NCBI RefSeq assembly: GCF_019443745.1
Contig: NZ_CP050948.1
Coordinates: 4,220,001-4,284,000 of the forward strand
DNA length: 64,000 nucleotides
DNA from: Iamia sp. SCSIO 61187
Lineage (GTDB): Bacteria > Actinomycetota > Acidimicrobiia > Acidimicrobiales > Iamiaceae
Direction: 5' to 3'
Shown: in pieces, positions 17,470 to 26,913 of the stretch
Layout: every line of letters begins with the position of its first letter
Position numbering within the stretch: position 1 is the first letter of the stretch
Notes under the pieces: model-generated
What the model saw: the letters and a program-made list of their open reading frames with translations, nothing else
The model's database searches: none
Told to the model about the DNA's origin: nothing
Made by a program: the position numbers and the translations under genes

Positions 17470-17778
17470 CCCGTCCCGCCCCGCGTTCCCGGGACGGAGG
17501 CGACGCCCGTCGAGCGAGCACGCGAGTCGTCCCGAGCGCCGGGCCAGACCGGTGCCGTGACGGTTCTCGGTGCAGATCGTGCAGCCCAGGACCGTGATCG
17601 GTACCAAGAGCGACCCAGGCCGGCCTCCCCGCCGTTCTCGGTGCAGATCGTGCAGCCCAGGACCGTGATCGGTACCAAGAACGACCCAGGCCGGCCTCCC
17701 CGCCGTTCTCGGTGCAGATCGTGCAGCCCAGGACCGTGATCGGTACCAAGATCGACCCCGAGGTCAGGGGTGGCGAGC
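17470..17778. other. 309-bp convergent intergenic region
   Basis: No gene. It separates the converging FHA gene and the CPA2 antiporter gene, and more than half of it is the 71-bp tandem array listed next. The long minus-strand frames through it are repeat-derived shadows. Confidence 0.8.
17563..17758. repeat. 71-bp tandem repeat, three copies, each a hairpin
   Basis: Units start at 17563, 17634 and 17705; the last is cut after about 54 nt. Each holds a 37-nt hairpin: GGTGCAGATCGTG, an 11-nt loop, CGTGATCGGTACC (13 pairs with G-U pairs and one mismatch), at 17569-17605 in unit 1. Units differ at only single positions (for example AAGAG / AAGAA / AAGAT). It probably ends transcription from both converging genes. 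Confidence 0.85.
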
Positions 17779-20010
17779 TCAGTCGATGGGCGTGGGGGCG
17801 GCGGCCGCCTCGTCGAGGAGGGTCTCGAGGCCGGAGCGCTCGAGCTGGTTCGGGTCGGGGGCGACGAGGAGCACCGGGCACCCGAACCGCTCGGCGTCGG
17901 GCCGGGCCCGCTCGACGGGCTGGAGGCCCTCGGGGCCGGCGAAGGGTCGCACCACGGCGACGGCACCGTCGACGACGGCGGCCCCCTCCGGGGTGTCCAG
18001 CCCGGCGTCGGAGGTGCGGGCCGGGCGGCCCAGGGCCCCGAGCCGGGCGACGACGCTGGTGAAGCGCCTGGCGCCCCGCCCGGCGGAGCCGAGGCCGACG
18101 ATGGTGGGGGCGGTGCCGGCGGGGAGGGCGAGGCGCACGCCGTACTCCAGGGCGGCGACGCCGGCGGGGCCGTCGCCGACCTCGACCACGGGCGGCCCCG
18201 CCACCGCCTCCTCCGGCGCCGCGGCCCGGGGCAGGGGGGCGACGACGACGCCGACGTCGGCGGGCCCCAGCGCGACCAGGGCCCCGACGGTCGCCACCCA
18301 CGCCGGGTCGTCCCGGCGGTCACCGACGAGCACGAGGCGCGCGCCCATCCGCTGCGCCTGGGCGGCGATGTCGGGGGCGAGCGACGTGGTCCGCTGCGAG
18401 AACGACGTGACCGACAGCCCCTGGGCCCGGACCCGCTCCTCGAGCCCGCGCACGGTGTCGAGCTCTCCGGCGATGGTGTCGAGGAAGCTCGACAGCTCCC
18501 GTCCGCCGGCGTCGTCGGGCTGCTCCTCGAAGTTGGTCAGCACCACCTCGGCCGGCATCTGGGCCCGGGCGATGCCGCACGCCAGGTCGACCAGCGCGTC
18601 GGCGCGGGTCGGGTCGTCGATGGCGACGAGCACGCGGAAGGCGATGGCGTCGCCGAGGGAGGCCCGTTCGGCCTCGGCGATGTCGTGCTCGACCATGCGG
18701 TCGGGGTAGATGCGCTTGAGCAACGGCGAGGTCATGACCGTCGTGATGATCGCCATGAGCACGAGGGCGGTGAAGAGCGTCGGGTCGAGCACGCCCTTCT
18801 CGAGCCCGATCGACAGCAGCACCAGCTCGGTGAGGCCGCGCGTGTTCATCAGCGTCCCGATGGCCGCCGACCGGCGCCACGACATCCCCTGGACCCGGCC
18901 GGCGATCGTCGCCCCGGCGAACTTGCCCACGCAGGCGACAGCGACGACGGCGAGCAGGATGGCCACGAAGCTGCCGATGGAGATGCCCTTGCCCACCTGA
19001 GCGTTGAGCCCGGTGGTGATGAAGAAGAGCGGCAGGAGGAGGAGGACGGCGACGCTCTCGATCCGGTCGAGGATCTTGTGGGTGAAGTCCTCGGCCCCCT
19101 CCCGGGGGAACACGACGCCGAGCATGAAGGCCCCGAAGATCGAGTGGATGCCGATCTTGGAGGTGCACCACGAGGCGGCCAGGAGCATGACGAGCACGGC
19201 CGCGAGGGCGTCGGGGGGCAGGCCCCCACCCGCGGCCCTCACCCGGTCGTTGATCTTGGCCAGCACCGGCTTGACCACCACGGACATGAAGACGCCGAAG
19301 GCGATCGTCAGGCCCATCACCCGGAGGAGGTGCACGAGCGGGTTGCCGCCCCCCTCCCCGGTCGCCGACTCGACCACCGCCAGGACGAGGGCCAGCAGCG
19401 ACCAGGCCAGGATGTCGTCGATGGCGGCGCAGGCCAGGGTGATGGCGCCCACGGCTGTCCCCTGCATCCGGCGCTCGTTGAGGATGCGGGCCAGGACCGG
19501 GAAGGCGGTCACCGACATCGACGCCCCGACGAAGAGCCCGAACGGGACGAAGTCGTCGAAGCCGGGTGGTTCGTAGCGGTCGTGGACCAGCCAGGCCAGG
19601 CCGAACCCCAGCGAGAACGGCAGCAGCACCGAGGTGAGCGACACGCCGGCGGCGAGGCGCTCCTTGCCCCGGATCAGCTTCATGTCGAGCTCGAGGCCGA
19701 CGACGAACATGAAGATGACGAGGCCGATCTCGGCCAGCACCTTGAGGAAGGGCCGGGCCTCGAGGGGGAAGAACGTGTCGCTCAGGCTCTCGTCGAGGCC
19801 GAGCAGCTCGGTGACGGTCCCGGACCCGAGCACGAGCGGGCCGAGCGCCAGCCCGGCGAGGATCTCGCCCACGACCGGCGGCTGCCCGATGCGGCGGAAC
19901 AGGGCGCCCACCGCCCGGGCCACGACCACGATGATGGCGATGTCGATCAGCACCCAGGCGACGGTGTCCTCCGAGACGCCCCCGCCGGCAGCGACGATCC
20001 AACCCGACAT
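17779..20010 (-). CDS. CPA2-family cation:proton antiporter with UspA-like C-terminus
   Basis: 743 residues. About 12 membrane segments fill residues 1-400 (GQPPVVGEILAGLALGP near the start, then SVTAFPVLARILNERRMQ and ACAAIDDILAW with the ion-binding Asp pair). The rest (about 425-743) is soluble and looks like one or two universal-stress-protein-type domains (RVLVAIDDPTRADALVDLA; VLVGDRRDDPAW), a layout known in CPA2 antiporters controlled by nucleotides. ATG at 20010 with GAGGAG 4 nt upstream; the frame is open further upstream but that stretch lacks a good start. The ion is not identifiable. Confidence 0.88.
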   Translation of the reverse strand: MSGWIVAAGGGVSEDTVAWVLIDIAIIVVVARAVGALFRRIGQPPVVGEILAGLALGPLVLGSGTVTELLGLDESLSDTFFPLEARPFLKVLAEIGLVIFMFVVGLELDMKLIRGKERLAAGVSLTSVLLPFSLGFGLAWLVHDRYEPPGFDDFVPFGLFVGASMSVTAFPVLARILNERRMQGTAVGAITLACAAIDDILAWSLLALVLAVVESATGEGGGNPLVHLLRVMGLTIAFGVFMSVVVKPVLAKINDRVRAAGGGLPPDALAAVLVMLLAASWCTSKIGIHSIFGAFMLGVVFPREGAEDFTHKILDRIESVAVLLLLPLFFITTGLNAQVGKGISIGSFVAILLAVVAVACVGKFAGATIAGRVQGMSWRRSAAIGTLMNTRGLTELVLLSIGLEKGVLDPTLFTALVLMAIITTVMTSPLLKRIYPDRMVEHDIAEAERASLGDAIAFRVLVAIDDPTRADALVDLACGIARAQMPAEVVLTNFEEQPDDAGGRELSSFLDTIAGELDTVRGLEERVRAQGLSVTSFSQRTTSLAPDIAAQAQRMGARLVLVGDRRDDPAWVATVGALVALGPADVGVVVAPLPRAAAPEEAVAGPPVVEVGDGPAGVAALEYGVRLALPAGTAPTIVGLGSAGRGARRFTSVVARLGALGRPARTSDAGLDTPEGAAVVDGAVAVVRPFAGPEGLQPVERARPDAERFGCPVLLVAPDPNQLERSGLETLLDEAAAAPTPID

Positions 20011-20198
20011 GCGCTCCTCCGTCCCGGGCGCTGGCCCGTGCCCGCCCGACCTCCGGGCTCGTCGGCGGCCAAGAGTACGACGCACGACCACCCTGCGGGA
20101 GACGTCCGGGGAGGCCGCCCCTGCCCCTCGCCCGCCCCGGCCCGGCAGCGGTCCCAGATCCGACGGTTCACACGGCGCAGGCGTGGAACACTGCGACG

Positions 20199-20561
20199 GT
20201 GCCTGCACCCGATCGCTCCCTGTTCGCCGATCGCCTCCGACGCCAGCTGCGCAGCAGGCGTCTCAGCCAGGCGTCGCTCGCCGCCCAGCTCGGGGTCAGC
20301 CAGCAGACGGTCTCCAAGTGGGTGGCGGGCGAGACCCAGCCCCGGGTGAAGCTGCTGCCGCCGCTGGCCGAGGCGCTGGGCATGGATCCGACCGACCTGT
20401 CGGCCGCCCTCGTGGCCCGGGCCGAGCCCCGGAACCTCGACGAGGCCATGGAGCTGCGGGTCGCGGCGCTCGACCGCCTCATCCGCGACCTCGACCTCGA
20501 CCAGATGGACCGGGTCGAGGCCTACGTCCGCGGCCTGCGCGACGCCTCCAGCCCCCGCTGA
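20199..20561 (+). CDS. XRE-family helix-turn-helix regulator
   Basis: 120 residues. A Cro/C1-type helix-turn-helix fills about 8-62 (SQASLAAQLGVSQQTVSKWV), followed by a 50-residue helical tail (about 75-115) that may dimerise. GTG start, with AACACT 6 nt upstream, a weak leaderless -10. It lies 44 bp before an ABC-transporter operon on the same strand, which is its likely target, though that operon has its own -10. Confidence 0.85.
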   Translation: MPAPDRSLFADRLRRQLRSRRLSQASLAAQLGVSQQTVSKWVAGETQPRVKLLPPLAEALGMDPTDLSAALVARAEPRNLDEAMELRVAALDRLIRDLDLDQMDRVEAYVRGLRDASSPR

Positions 20562-20593
20562 GCCGGCGACCCGTCACGGGCGCGGTGGGCCCC

Positions 20594-20599
20594 TAGGGT
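20594..20599 (+). promoter_or_regulatory. -10 hexamer TAGGGT of the ABC operon
   Basis: TAGGGT 6 nt before the GTG at 20606; leaderless spacing. Confidence 0.55.
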
Positions 20600-20605
20600 C
20601 GGTCC

Positions 20606-21592
20606 GTGCCCGTCGTCGCCCCCGCCGGTCCGTCGCGGCCGGGTGGGGACGACACCGTCGTCGTCCGGACCGAAGGTGTCGTGAAGCGCTGGGGCGGCAC
20701 GCTGGCCCTCGCCGGCGCCGACGTCGCCATCGGTCCGGGCGTCACCGGCCTGCTCGGGGCCAACGGCTCGGGCAAGACGACCCTCCTCGGCCTGCTGCTC
20801 GGCCTCCACCACCCCGACGACGGCCGCATCGAGGTCCTGGGGCTGGACCCGACCCGGGCCGGTCCCGAGGTGCGGGCTCGGGTCGGCTACTCCCCCGAGC
20901 ACCACTCCCTGCCGCCTGACGTGAAGGCGGTGGACTTCGTGCGCCACGTCGGGGAGCTGCACGGCCTCCCCCGCCGGGAGGCCACCGGTCGGGCGTCCGA
21001 CGTGCTCTGGCAGCTGGGCCTGGGCGAGGAGCGCACCCGCCCGCTCGGCACCATGTCCACCGGTCAGCGCCAGCGGGTGAAGCTGGCCCAGGCCATCGTC
21101 CACGACCCGGTGCTGGTCCTGCTCGACGAGCCGACCGAGGGCCTCGACCCCGTGCAGCGCGACGACATGCTCGCCCTCATCCGCCGGGTGGGCGGCGAGT
21201 TCGGGATCCACGTGGTGCTGTCGAGCCACGTGCTCGACGAGGTCGAGCGGGTCGCCGACGGGGCCGTGATCCTCCATGCCGGCCGGGTCGTCGGGGCCGG
21301 GCGACTGGCCGACCTCCAGGCGTCGAGCCGCGGCGGCGTGGTGGTCGACGTGGTGGGCGACCCCTCCGCCCTGGTGCGGGGCCTCGAGGCCCGGGGCCAC
21401 CCCGTGGAGGTCGTCGGTGGGCGGCTGTTCGTGGCCGGTGGCGACGAGGCCTTCGACGTCGTCCGCGACGGCCTGGCCGAGCTCGGCCTGCCCGTGCGGC
21501 GGCTCGAGCCCCGCCGCCGCTCGCTGGAGGAGGTCTTCCTCGCCTCCGGGCTGCTCGGGGGCCAGGCCGCGGCCGAGGAGGGGTGGCAGTGA
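20606..21592 (+). CDS. ABC-transporter ATP-binding protein (pair 1)
   Basis: 328 residues. Walker A GANGSGKTT (51-59), signature MSTGQRQRVKLAQ, Walker B LVLLDEPTEGLDP and the switch histidine in LSSHVLDEVE; a C-terminal domain of about 90 residues follows, as in CcmA/NatA-type exporters. GTG start. Its stop overlaps the permease start by GTGA. With the permease it should form an exporter of unknown substrate; the two tandem pairs may form one heteromeric complex. Confidence 0.92.
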   Translation: MPVVAPAGPSRPGGDDTVVVRTEGVVKRWGGTLALAGADVAIGPGVTGLLGANGSGKTTLLGLLLGLHHPDDGRIEVLGLDPTRAGPEVRARVGYSPEHHSLPPDVKAVDFVRHVGELHGLPRREATGRASDVLWQLGLGEERTRPLGTMSTGQRQRVKLAQAIVHDPVLVLLDEPTEGLDPVQRDDMLALIRRVGGEFGIHVVLSSHVLDEVERVADGAVILHAGRVVGAGRLADLQASSRGGVVVDVVGDPSALVRGLEARGHPVEVVGGRLFVAGGDEAFDVVRDGLAELGLPVRRLEPRRRSLEEVFLASGLLGGQAAAEEGWQ

Positions 21593-22518
21593 GCGAGCGG
21601 AGCGAGCGAACCGACAGCACGAGCGAGCGGAGCGACCAGGCGCCGGACGGCGCCCCCCGGGCCCGCATCCTCGACCGCGGGTACCGGCCCTACCGGGGGC
21701 CGCGCACCGGGGTCCGGGGGGCCATGACGACGGTCTGGCGCCAGAGCGTCCAGCGCGCCCTCGGGATCCGTCGGTCGGCGTGGGCCAAGGTCCTGCCCCT
21801 CGCGTCGGTGGCCATCGCCTACGTGCCGGCCGTCGTCTTCATCGGCGTGGTCGCCCTCCTCCCCGAGGCGGAGACGACCGAGCTCCAGCTGCCCACCTTC
21901 GGCGAGTACTTCCCGTTCATCCAGGCCGCCGTGCTGCTGTTCGTCTCGTTCGTCGGACCGGAGATCCTCTGCACCGACCGCCGGACGGGGATGGTCGGCA
22001 TCTACCTGGCCTCGCCGCTGTCGCGCGACACCTACGTCGGGGCCAAGGCGGCCGCCGCCTTCTCGGTCATCGCCCTCATCACCATCGGTCCGCCGCTGCT
22101 GATGCTCGTCGCCTACGTCCTCCAGGGCGTCGGTCCCGACGGTCCCGGCGGGGTGGCCAGCACCCTGGTCCGCATCGTCGTGGCCGGCGTCCTGCTGGCC
22201 GTGCTCTACACCGCCGTCGGCCTCGGGGTGTCGAGCCTCACCGACCGGAAGGCGTTCGCCACCGCGGCGCTGCTCCTGCTGATGGTGGTGGTGTCCGGCT
22301 TCGTCACCGTCCTCATCGACGAGGCCGACCTCCCCGGCGCCTTCCAGGCCGCCAGCCTCATCTCGGGGCCCTTCACCCTCGTCGAGCTCGTCCACGGCGA
22401 GCCGGCCGACATCGTCGGCCTGTCGCTGCCCATGGCCCTCGCCGGGCTGGGGGCGTGGACCGCGCTCGGCGCCGCCGTCACCCGCACCCGGTACCAGCTC
22501 CTGCAGGTGACCCGGTGA
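21589..22518 (+). CDS. ABC-2-type permease (pair 1)
   Basis: 309 residues with about six membrane segments, matching the ABC-2 exporter permease type. GTG at 21589 overlaps the ATPase stop; GTG at 21583 is the alternative. The first codons are the GAGCGAGCG simple repeat and read SERSERTDSTSERSDQ, an unusual charged leader that looks repeat-derived. Real homology probably begins at ILDRGYRPYRGPRTGVR, a motif typical of this permease type. Confidence 0.87.
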   Translation: MSERSERTDSTSERSDQAPDGAPRARILDRGYRPYRGPRTGVRGAMTTVWRQSVQRALGIRRSAWAKVLPLASVAIAYVPAVVFIGVVALLPEAETTELQLPTFGEYFPFIQAAVLLFVSFVGPEILCTDRRTGMVGIYLASPLSRDTYVGAKAAAAFSVIALITIGPPLLMLVAYVLQGVGPDGPGGVASTLVRIVVAGVLLAVLYTAVGLGVSSLTDRKAFATAALLLLMVVVSGFVTVLIDEADLPGAFQAASLISGPFTLVELVHGEPADIVGLSLPMALAGLGAWTALGAAVTRTRYQLLQVTR

Positions 22519-23450
22519 CGGGCCCCGGCCCCACCCCGCCGATGGTGGCCGTCGACGGCTGCACCCGCTGGTTCGGCGACGTCGTCGCCGTGTCCGAGGT
22601 GTCGTTCTCGCTCGGGCCCGGCGTGACCGCCCTCCTCGGCCCCAACGGGGCGGGCAAGTCGACGCTCCTCCGGCTGCTGTGCGGCCTCGTGGCCCCGGCG
22701 CGGGGCACGGTGCGCATCCTCGGCCGCGATCCCCGGCGCGACGTCGCGGTCCACCGCCACCTCGGGCTGGTGCCCCAGCAGGAGACCGTGTTCGACCGGC
22801 TCACCGCCTTCGAGCTGGTCGAGCTGTGCGCCGGGCTGCGCGGCGTCGAGGACGCCAAGGTGGCGGCGACGTGGGCCCTCGACGCCGTCGAGCTCGACGG
22901 GCGCGACCCCCGGCCGCTCCCCACCTACTCCCGGGGGATGCGCCAGCGGGTGAAGGTCGCCCAGGCCATCGTCCACCGCCCGTCGGTGATCGTGCTCGAC
23001 GAGCCCCTGACCGGCCTCGACCCCCGCCAGCGCCGGCACATGACCGACCTGTTCCACTCCCTCGGCGACCAGGGCTGCTGCGTGATCGTGTCGAGCCACG
23101 TGCTCGAGGAGGTCGAGCGGTTCGGCTCCGACGTGCTGGTCATCGTGCAGGGCCGGCTCGCCGCCGAGGGCGACTTCCGGGCCATCCGGGACCTGATGGA
23201 CGACCGCCCCCACCGCATCCGCCTCCGCACCGACCACCCCCAGGAGGTCGCCGGCCGCCTGCTGGCGGCGCGCACGATCGTCGGCCTCGACGTGGTCGAC
23301 GTCGACACCGTGATCGTCGAGACCGACCGGGTGCACGAGCTGCGGGCGACCGTCGCCGCCGTGGCCCGGGCCGCCGACGCCCGGCTGTGGGAGGTCGTCC
23401 CCCTCGACGACGACCTCGACTCGGTCTTCCGCTACCTGGTGGGCCGCTGA
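22515..23450 (+). CDS. ABC-transporter ATP-binding protein (pair 2)
   Basis: 311 residues. Walker A GPNGAGKST (about 43-51), signature YSRGMRQRVKVAQ, Walker B VIVLDEPLTGLDP, switch histidine in VSSHVLEEVE. GTG start overlaps the previous stop (GTGA) and its own stop overlaps the next ATG (TGATG), so all four genes are translationally coupled. It is about as similar to the first ATPase as to other CcmA-type proteins by eye. Confidence 0.92.
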   Translation: MTGPGPTPPMVAVDGCTRWFGDVVAVSEVSFSLGPGVTALLGPNGAGKSTLLRLLCGLVAPARGTVRILGRDPRRDVAVHRHLGLVPQQETVFDRLTAFELVELCAGLRGVEDAKVAATWALDAVELDGRDPRPLPTYSRGMRQRVKVAQAIVHRPSVIVLDEPLTGLDPRQRRHMTDLFHSLGDQGCCVIVSSHVLEEVERFGSDVLVIVQGRLAAEGDFRAIRDLMDDRPHRIRLRTDHPQEVAGRLLAARTIVGLDVVDVDTVIVETDRVHELRATVAAVARAADARLWEVVPLDDDLDSVFRYLVGR

Positions 23451-24199
23451 TGGCCGCCACCCGTCCCGAGGTCGGGACCGGGACCCCCCGGGGCAGCTTC
23501 CTGCGGCTCTACCGGCTGGTGCTGCGCCACCAGCTGACCTGGGGGCGGGCGCTCGTGGTCGTCGGCCTCGGCGTGCTGGCATCCCTCGTGGGTCTGGCGG
23601 TCCGGGCGGGGGCCAACGACCCCACCACGGCGGGGACCGAGATGATCAACGCCATCGCCTTCACCACGATCGTGCCCGTGTGCGCCCTGATGTTCGCCAG
23701 CTCGTCGCTGGGCGACATGGTCGACGACCGCACCCTCGTGTACGTGTGGCTGGCCCCCGTCTCGCGGGTCTGGTTCGCCCTGGCCGCCACCCTCGCGTCG
23801 ATCACGGTGGCCCTCCCGCTGGCCGTGGTGCCCCTGACCATCGCCGCCGCCGCCACCGGGGCCGGCCCCGAGCTGGTGTGGGCGACGGCGCTGGCCGCCG
23901 CCGTCGGGATCGTGGGCTACTGCGGGCTGTTCACCGCCCTCGGGCTCCGCTTCCGTCGGGCCCTCGTCTGGGGGATCGCCTACATCCTCCTGTGGGAGGG
24001 GTTCGTGGCCACCGCCAGCGACGCCGCCGCCCTCCTCTCGCTGCGGGCGTACACGGCGTCGATCCTGTCCCAGGCGACGGGCGTCGGTCTCCGGCTCGGG
24101 ACCCTCACGATGGCCTCGGGCGTGATCGTCCCGCCCCTCGTCGCCGCCGCCTCGGTCGGCCTCACGACCTGGCTGCTCACCCGCGCCGACGTGGACTGA
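23450..24199 (+). CDS. ABC-2-type permease (pair 2)
   Basis: 249 residues, about six membrane segments (first at about 35-53). Very short soluble ends. Last gene of the coupled ABC operon. Substrate unknown. Downstream of the stop (about 24199-24222) another GAGCGAGCG-type fragment precedes the MATE gene. Confidence 0.87.
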   Translation: MAATRPEVGTGTPRGSFLRLYRLVLRHQLTWGRALVVVGLGVLASLVGLAVRAGANDPTTAGTEMINAIAFTTIVPVCALMFASSSLGDMVDDRTLVYVWLAPVSRVWFALAATLASITVALPLAVVPLTIAAAATGAGPELVWATALAAAVGIVGYCGLFTALGLRFRRALVWGIAYILLWEGFVATASDAAALLSLRAYTASILSQATGVGLRLGTLTMASGVIVPPLVAAASVGLTTWLLTRADVD

Positions 24200-24234
24200 A
24201 GAGCGAGCGTCGAGCGAACTGGTAGCCAGGGTCG

Positions 24235-25569
24235 ATGACCACGGCCGCCGAGGTGGACGACGCACCGGCGTCGGCCCGGGCGATCCTCCGGCTGGCCGTG
24301 CCGGCGCTGGGGGCGCTGGCGGCCGAGCCGCTCTACGTCCTGGCCGACACCGCCATCGTCGGCCACCTCGGCACCCCCCAGCTCGGCGGGCTGGGCGTGG
24401 CGTCGACGATCCTGCTCACCGGCTACACCGTCTTCATCTTCCTCGCCTACGGGACGACGGGGGCGGTGGCCCGACGGATGGGCGCCGGGGACGAGCGGGG
24501 GGCGACCCACCTCGCCGTGCAGGGCCTGTGGCTGGCCGCCGGCCTCGCCCTCGTGTCGGCGGCGGTGCTGTGGGTCCTCGGCCCGCCGCTGATCGACCTG
24601 CTCGGGGCGGACCACGAGGTGGCCGGCCACGCCCGGGTCTACCTCCGCATCTCGCTGCTCGGCCTCCCCGGCCTGCTCGTCACCATGGCCGGGACCGGCT
24701 ACCTCCGGGGCATCCAGGACGCCCGGACGCCCCTCGTGGTGGCGGTGTCGACGTCCATCGCCAACATCGCCATCCAGGTGGTGCTGATCGAGGGCTTCGA
24801 CCGGGGCATCGGCGCCTCGGCCCTGTCGACGGTCGTGGCCCAGACCGCCGGCGCTGCGGTCTACCTGGCCAAGGTCGTCGGCGGCGCCCGCCGCACCGGC
24901 GCCGGTCTGCGGCCGGACCGGGTCGCGCTGCGGCGGCTGGCGACGATCGGCCGCGACCTCCTCATCCGCACCGCCGCCCTGCGGCTGGCGCTGGGGGGCG
25001 GGACGGTGGTCGCGGCCCGGCTCGGCGTCGTGCCCCTCGCCGCCCACCAGGTCGCCTTCGAGGTGCTGACGTTCCTGTCCCTGTCCCTCGACGCCCTCGC
25101 CATCGCCGGCCAGTCGCTGGTGGGCACCGACCTCGGCGCCGGGGCCGCGGCCCGGGCCCGGGCCACGGGCCGGCGCATCCTGGTGTGGGCCGCCGGCGCC
25201 GGGATCGTCACGGGGGTGGCCATCACCGCGGTCCGCCACCCGCTCGCCGGGGTGTTCACCGACGACGGCGCCGTCGAGGCCCTGAGTGCCGACCTCCTGC
25301 TGTGGGTCGCCCTGTTCCAGGTCCCGGCAGGCGTGGTCTACGCCCTCGACGGCATCCTCATCGGCGCCGGTGACCTCCGCTTCCTCGCCCGGGCGTCGGT
25401 CGGCGTCACGGCCGTCTTCCTGCCGTGCGCCGTCGCCGTCGCCGTGACCGACGCCGGGATCGGGTGGCTGTGGGCCGCCCTCGGTCTGATGTTCCTCACC
25501 CGCCTCGTGCCCCTCCTCCGCCGGTTCCAGCGGGGCGCGTGGGCCGTCCTCGGCGCCGACCACCCGTGA
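24235..25569 (+). CDS. MATE-family efflux transporter (DinF-like)
   Basis: 444 residues, 12 predicted helices in two halves. The first half opens with LRLAVPALGALAAEPLYVLADTA and the GTPQLGGLGVA loop; the LLVTMAGTGYLRGIQDARTP region is typical of the DinF/NorM class. Exports drugs or cationic metabolites using H+ or Na+. 35 bp after the ABC operon; TAGCCA lies 6 nt before the ATG (imperfect -10), so it may be co-transcribed or have its own start. Confidence 0.9.
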   Translation: MTTAAEVDDAPASARAILRLAVPALGALAAEPLYVLADTAIVGHLGTPQLGGLGVASTILLTGYTVFIFLAYGTTGAVARRMGAGDERGATHLAVQGLWLAAGLALVSAAVLWVLGPPLIDLLGADHEVAGHARVYLRISLLGLPGLLVTMAGTGYLRGIQDARTPLVVAVSTSIANIAIQVVLIEGFDRGIGASALSTVVAQTAGAAVYLAKVVGGARRTGAGLRPDRVALRRLATIGRDLLIRTAALRLALGGGTVVAARLGVVPLAAHQVAFEVLTFLSLSLDALAIAGQSLVGTDLGAGAAARARATGRRILVWAAGAGIVTGVAITAVRHPLAGVFTDDGAVEALSADLLLWVALFQVPAGVVYALDGILIGAGDLRFLARASVGVTAVFLPCAVAVAVTDAGIGWLWAALGLMFLTRLVPLLRRFQRGAWAVLGADHP

Positions 25570-25611
25570 CCCACCCCCACCCCTCGCCCCGCCCCCGGAC
25601 CGGGATGGGGG

Positions 25612-26853
25612 TCAGAACATGGTGGCGCAGTGCGGGGCCCGCTCGGCCCGGAACAGGGTGTCGGCCACGGCCAGGGCGCCGGGACGCTCCTCGGTGATGC
25701 GCCCGGCGCGGGCCAGCGTCGTCGGCGGCACGCCGCCGAGGGCGAGGGCGCCCAGCTCCTCGGCCCCCAGGACCAGGTCCGCCGGCGCCTCGCTGGGCGT
25801 CACCGTCCCGGACCCGTCGGGGTCGGCGGCGACGACGAAGCGGCCCCCGGACGCGGGCCGGAAGGGGTCGACCACCTCGAGCACCACCTCACCGGCACCG
25901 CCCCAGCGGCGCGGGCCGAGGGCGGCGGCGACGTCGAGGATGCGGAGCCACAGCCAGTCGGTCAGCTCCGAGGTGCGCACCCGACGGGGGTCGGCCACGG
26001 CCCACGGCAGCGGGTCGTCGACGGCGACGTGGAGGGCGTCGACCTCGACCGAGAGGTCGACGTCGACCAGCCCCCGCCACAGCGCCAGCTGCACCGCGTC
26101 GTCGACGGCGGCGACCTCGCGGGCGACCACCCGGCTGGCCGGCAGCCGGTCCGGCCACGCCTCGACCACGCGGAACGTGGCCCACCCGTCGACCGCCCCC
26201 CGGTCGTCGTGGTGGGCCAGCACGTAGAGGGCGCTGGCGCCGTCGCGCCGGTCCGGCCGGTCGAGGAAGACGTGCGTCTCCCACCACGCCGGGCTGCGCC
26301 GGACCCACCCCGGGCGGGCCGGGCGGATGCGCTCGTAGACCTCGGGGAGGGCGGCGCGGGCCTCGTCGATCGTCATCACGCGGAGCCGACCGCCGGCGAC
26401 CGGGGCATCGGGGCGGAACCGGGCATGGCCGACGGCGAGCCGCTGGCGCACCCCGCGGGTGGCGAGCCCGTAGCCGAAGCGCCCGTAGATGACGGACTCC
26501 GAGGCGGTGAGGATGGCGACCGGCTCCGGACCGGCGGCGACGTCGTCGAGCTGCCGGCGCATCAGCTCGGTGAGGATGCCGCGACGCTTGTGGGTCGACG
26601 CCACGCCCACCATGGTCACCCCCGCGGCGGCGACGGCCGCGCCCCCGGGCAGCGTGAGGTCCATGGTGAAGGCGCCCGTCCCGCCGACCCAGTCGTCGCC
26701 GTCGAGGGCGCCGATGCTCCGGGCCGGCTCCCACAGCACCCGCTCGTCGTCGAGGGTGTGCGGCTCGGGGGCGGGATCGCCGAAGCCCCGCAGCACGGGT
26801 CGCATGAAGGCCTCGAGCTCGTCGGGCTCGGGGACGCGGTAGGTCAGCGGCAC
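25612..26853 (-). CDS. Eis-like GNAT N-acetyltransferase
   Basis: 413 residues, the length of the Eis family (two GNAT-type lobes and a C-terminal SCP2-like domain). The acetyl-CoA loop appears as VASTHKRRGILTELMRR (about 84-100), then SESVIYGRFGYGLATRG. The protein ends in Phe (CATMF); in Eis the terminal carboxylate acts in catalysis, so this ending supports an active enzyme. Eis proteins acetylate amines of aminoglycosides and other substrates; the target here is unknown. GTG start, 6 nt after CATGCT. Confidence 0.85.
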   Translation of the reverse strand: MPLTYRVPEPDELEAFMRPVLRGFGDPAPEPHTLDDERVLWEPARSIGALDGDDWVGGTGAFTMDLTLPGGAAVAAAGVTMVGVASTHKRRGILTELMRRQLDDVAAGPEPVAILTASESVIYGRFGYGLATRGVRQRLAVGHARFRPDAPVAGGRLRVMTIDEARAALPEVYERIRPARPGWVRRSPAWWETHVFLDRPDRRDGASALYVLAHHDDRGAVDGWATFRVVEAWPDRLPASRVVAREVAAVDDAVQLALWRGLVDVDLSVEVDALHVAVDDPLPWAVADPRRVRTSELTDWLWLRILDVAAALGPRRWGGAGEVVLEVVDPFRPASGGRFVVAADPDGSGTVTPSEAPADLVLGAEELGALALGGVPPTTLARAGRITEERPGALAVADTLFRAERAPHCATMF

Positions 26854-26913
26854 CCGGTCAGCATGGCCCCCGGACCCCTGCGCCGCGGCCCGAGTTCCGG
26901 GAGCGGTCGGACC

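Noticed and set aside
17563-17758. CRISPR array
   Set aside because: Only three units, the whole 71-bp period is repeated including the spacer part, and no cas gene is nearby.
17590-18323. Minus-strand protein containing repeated WYRSRSWAARSAPRT units
   Set aside because: It is only the translation of the 71-bp DNA repeat running into a shadow of the antiporter gene.
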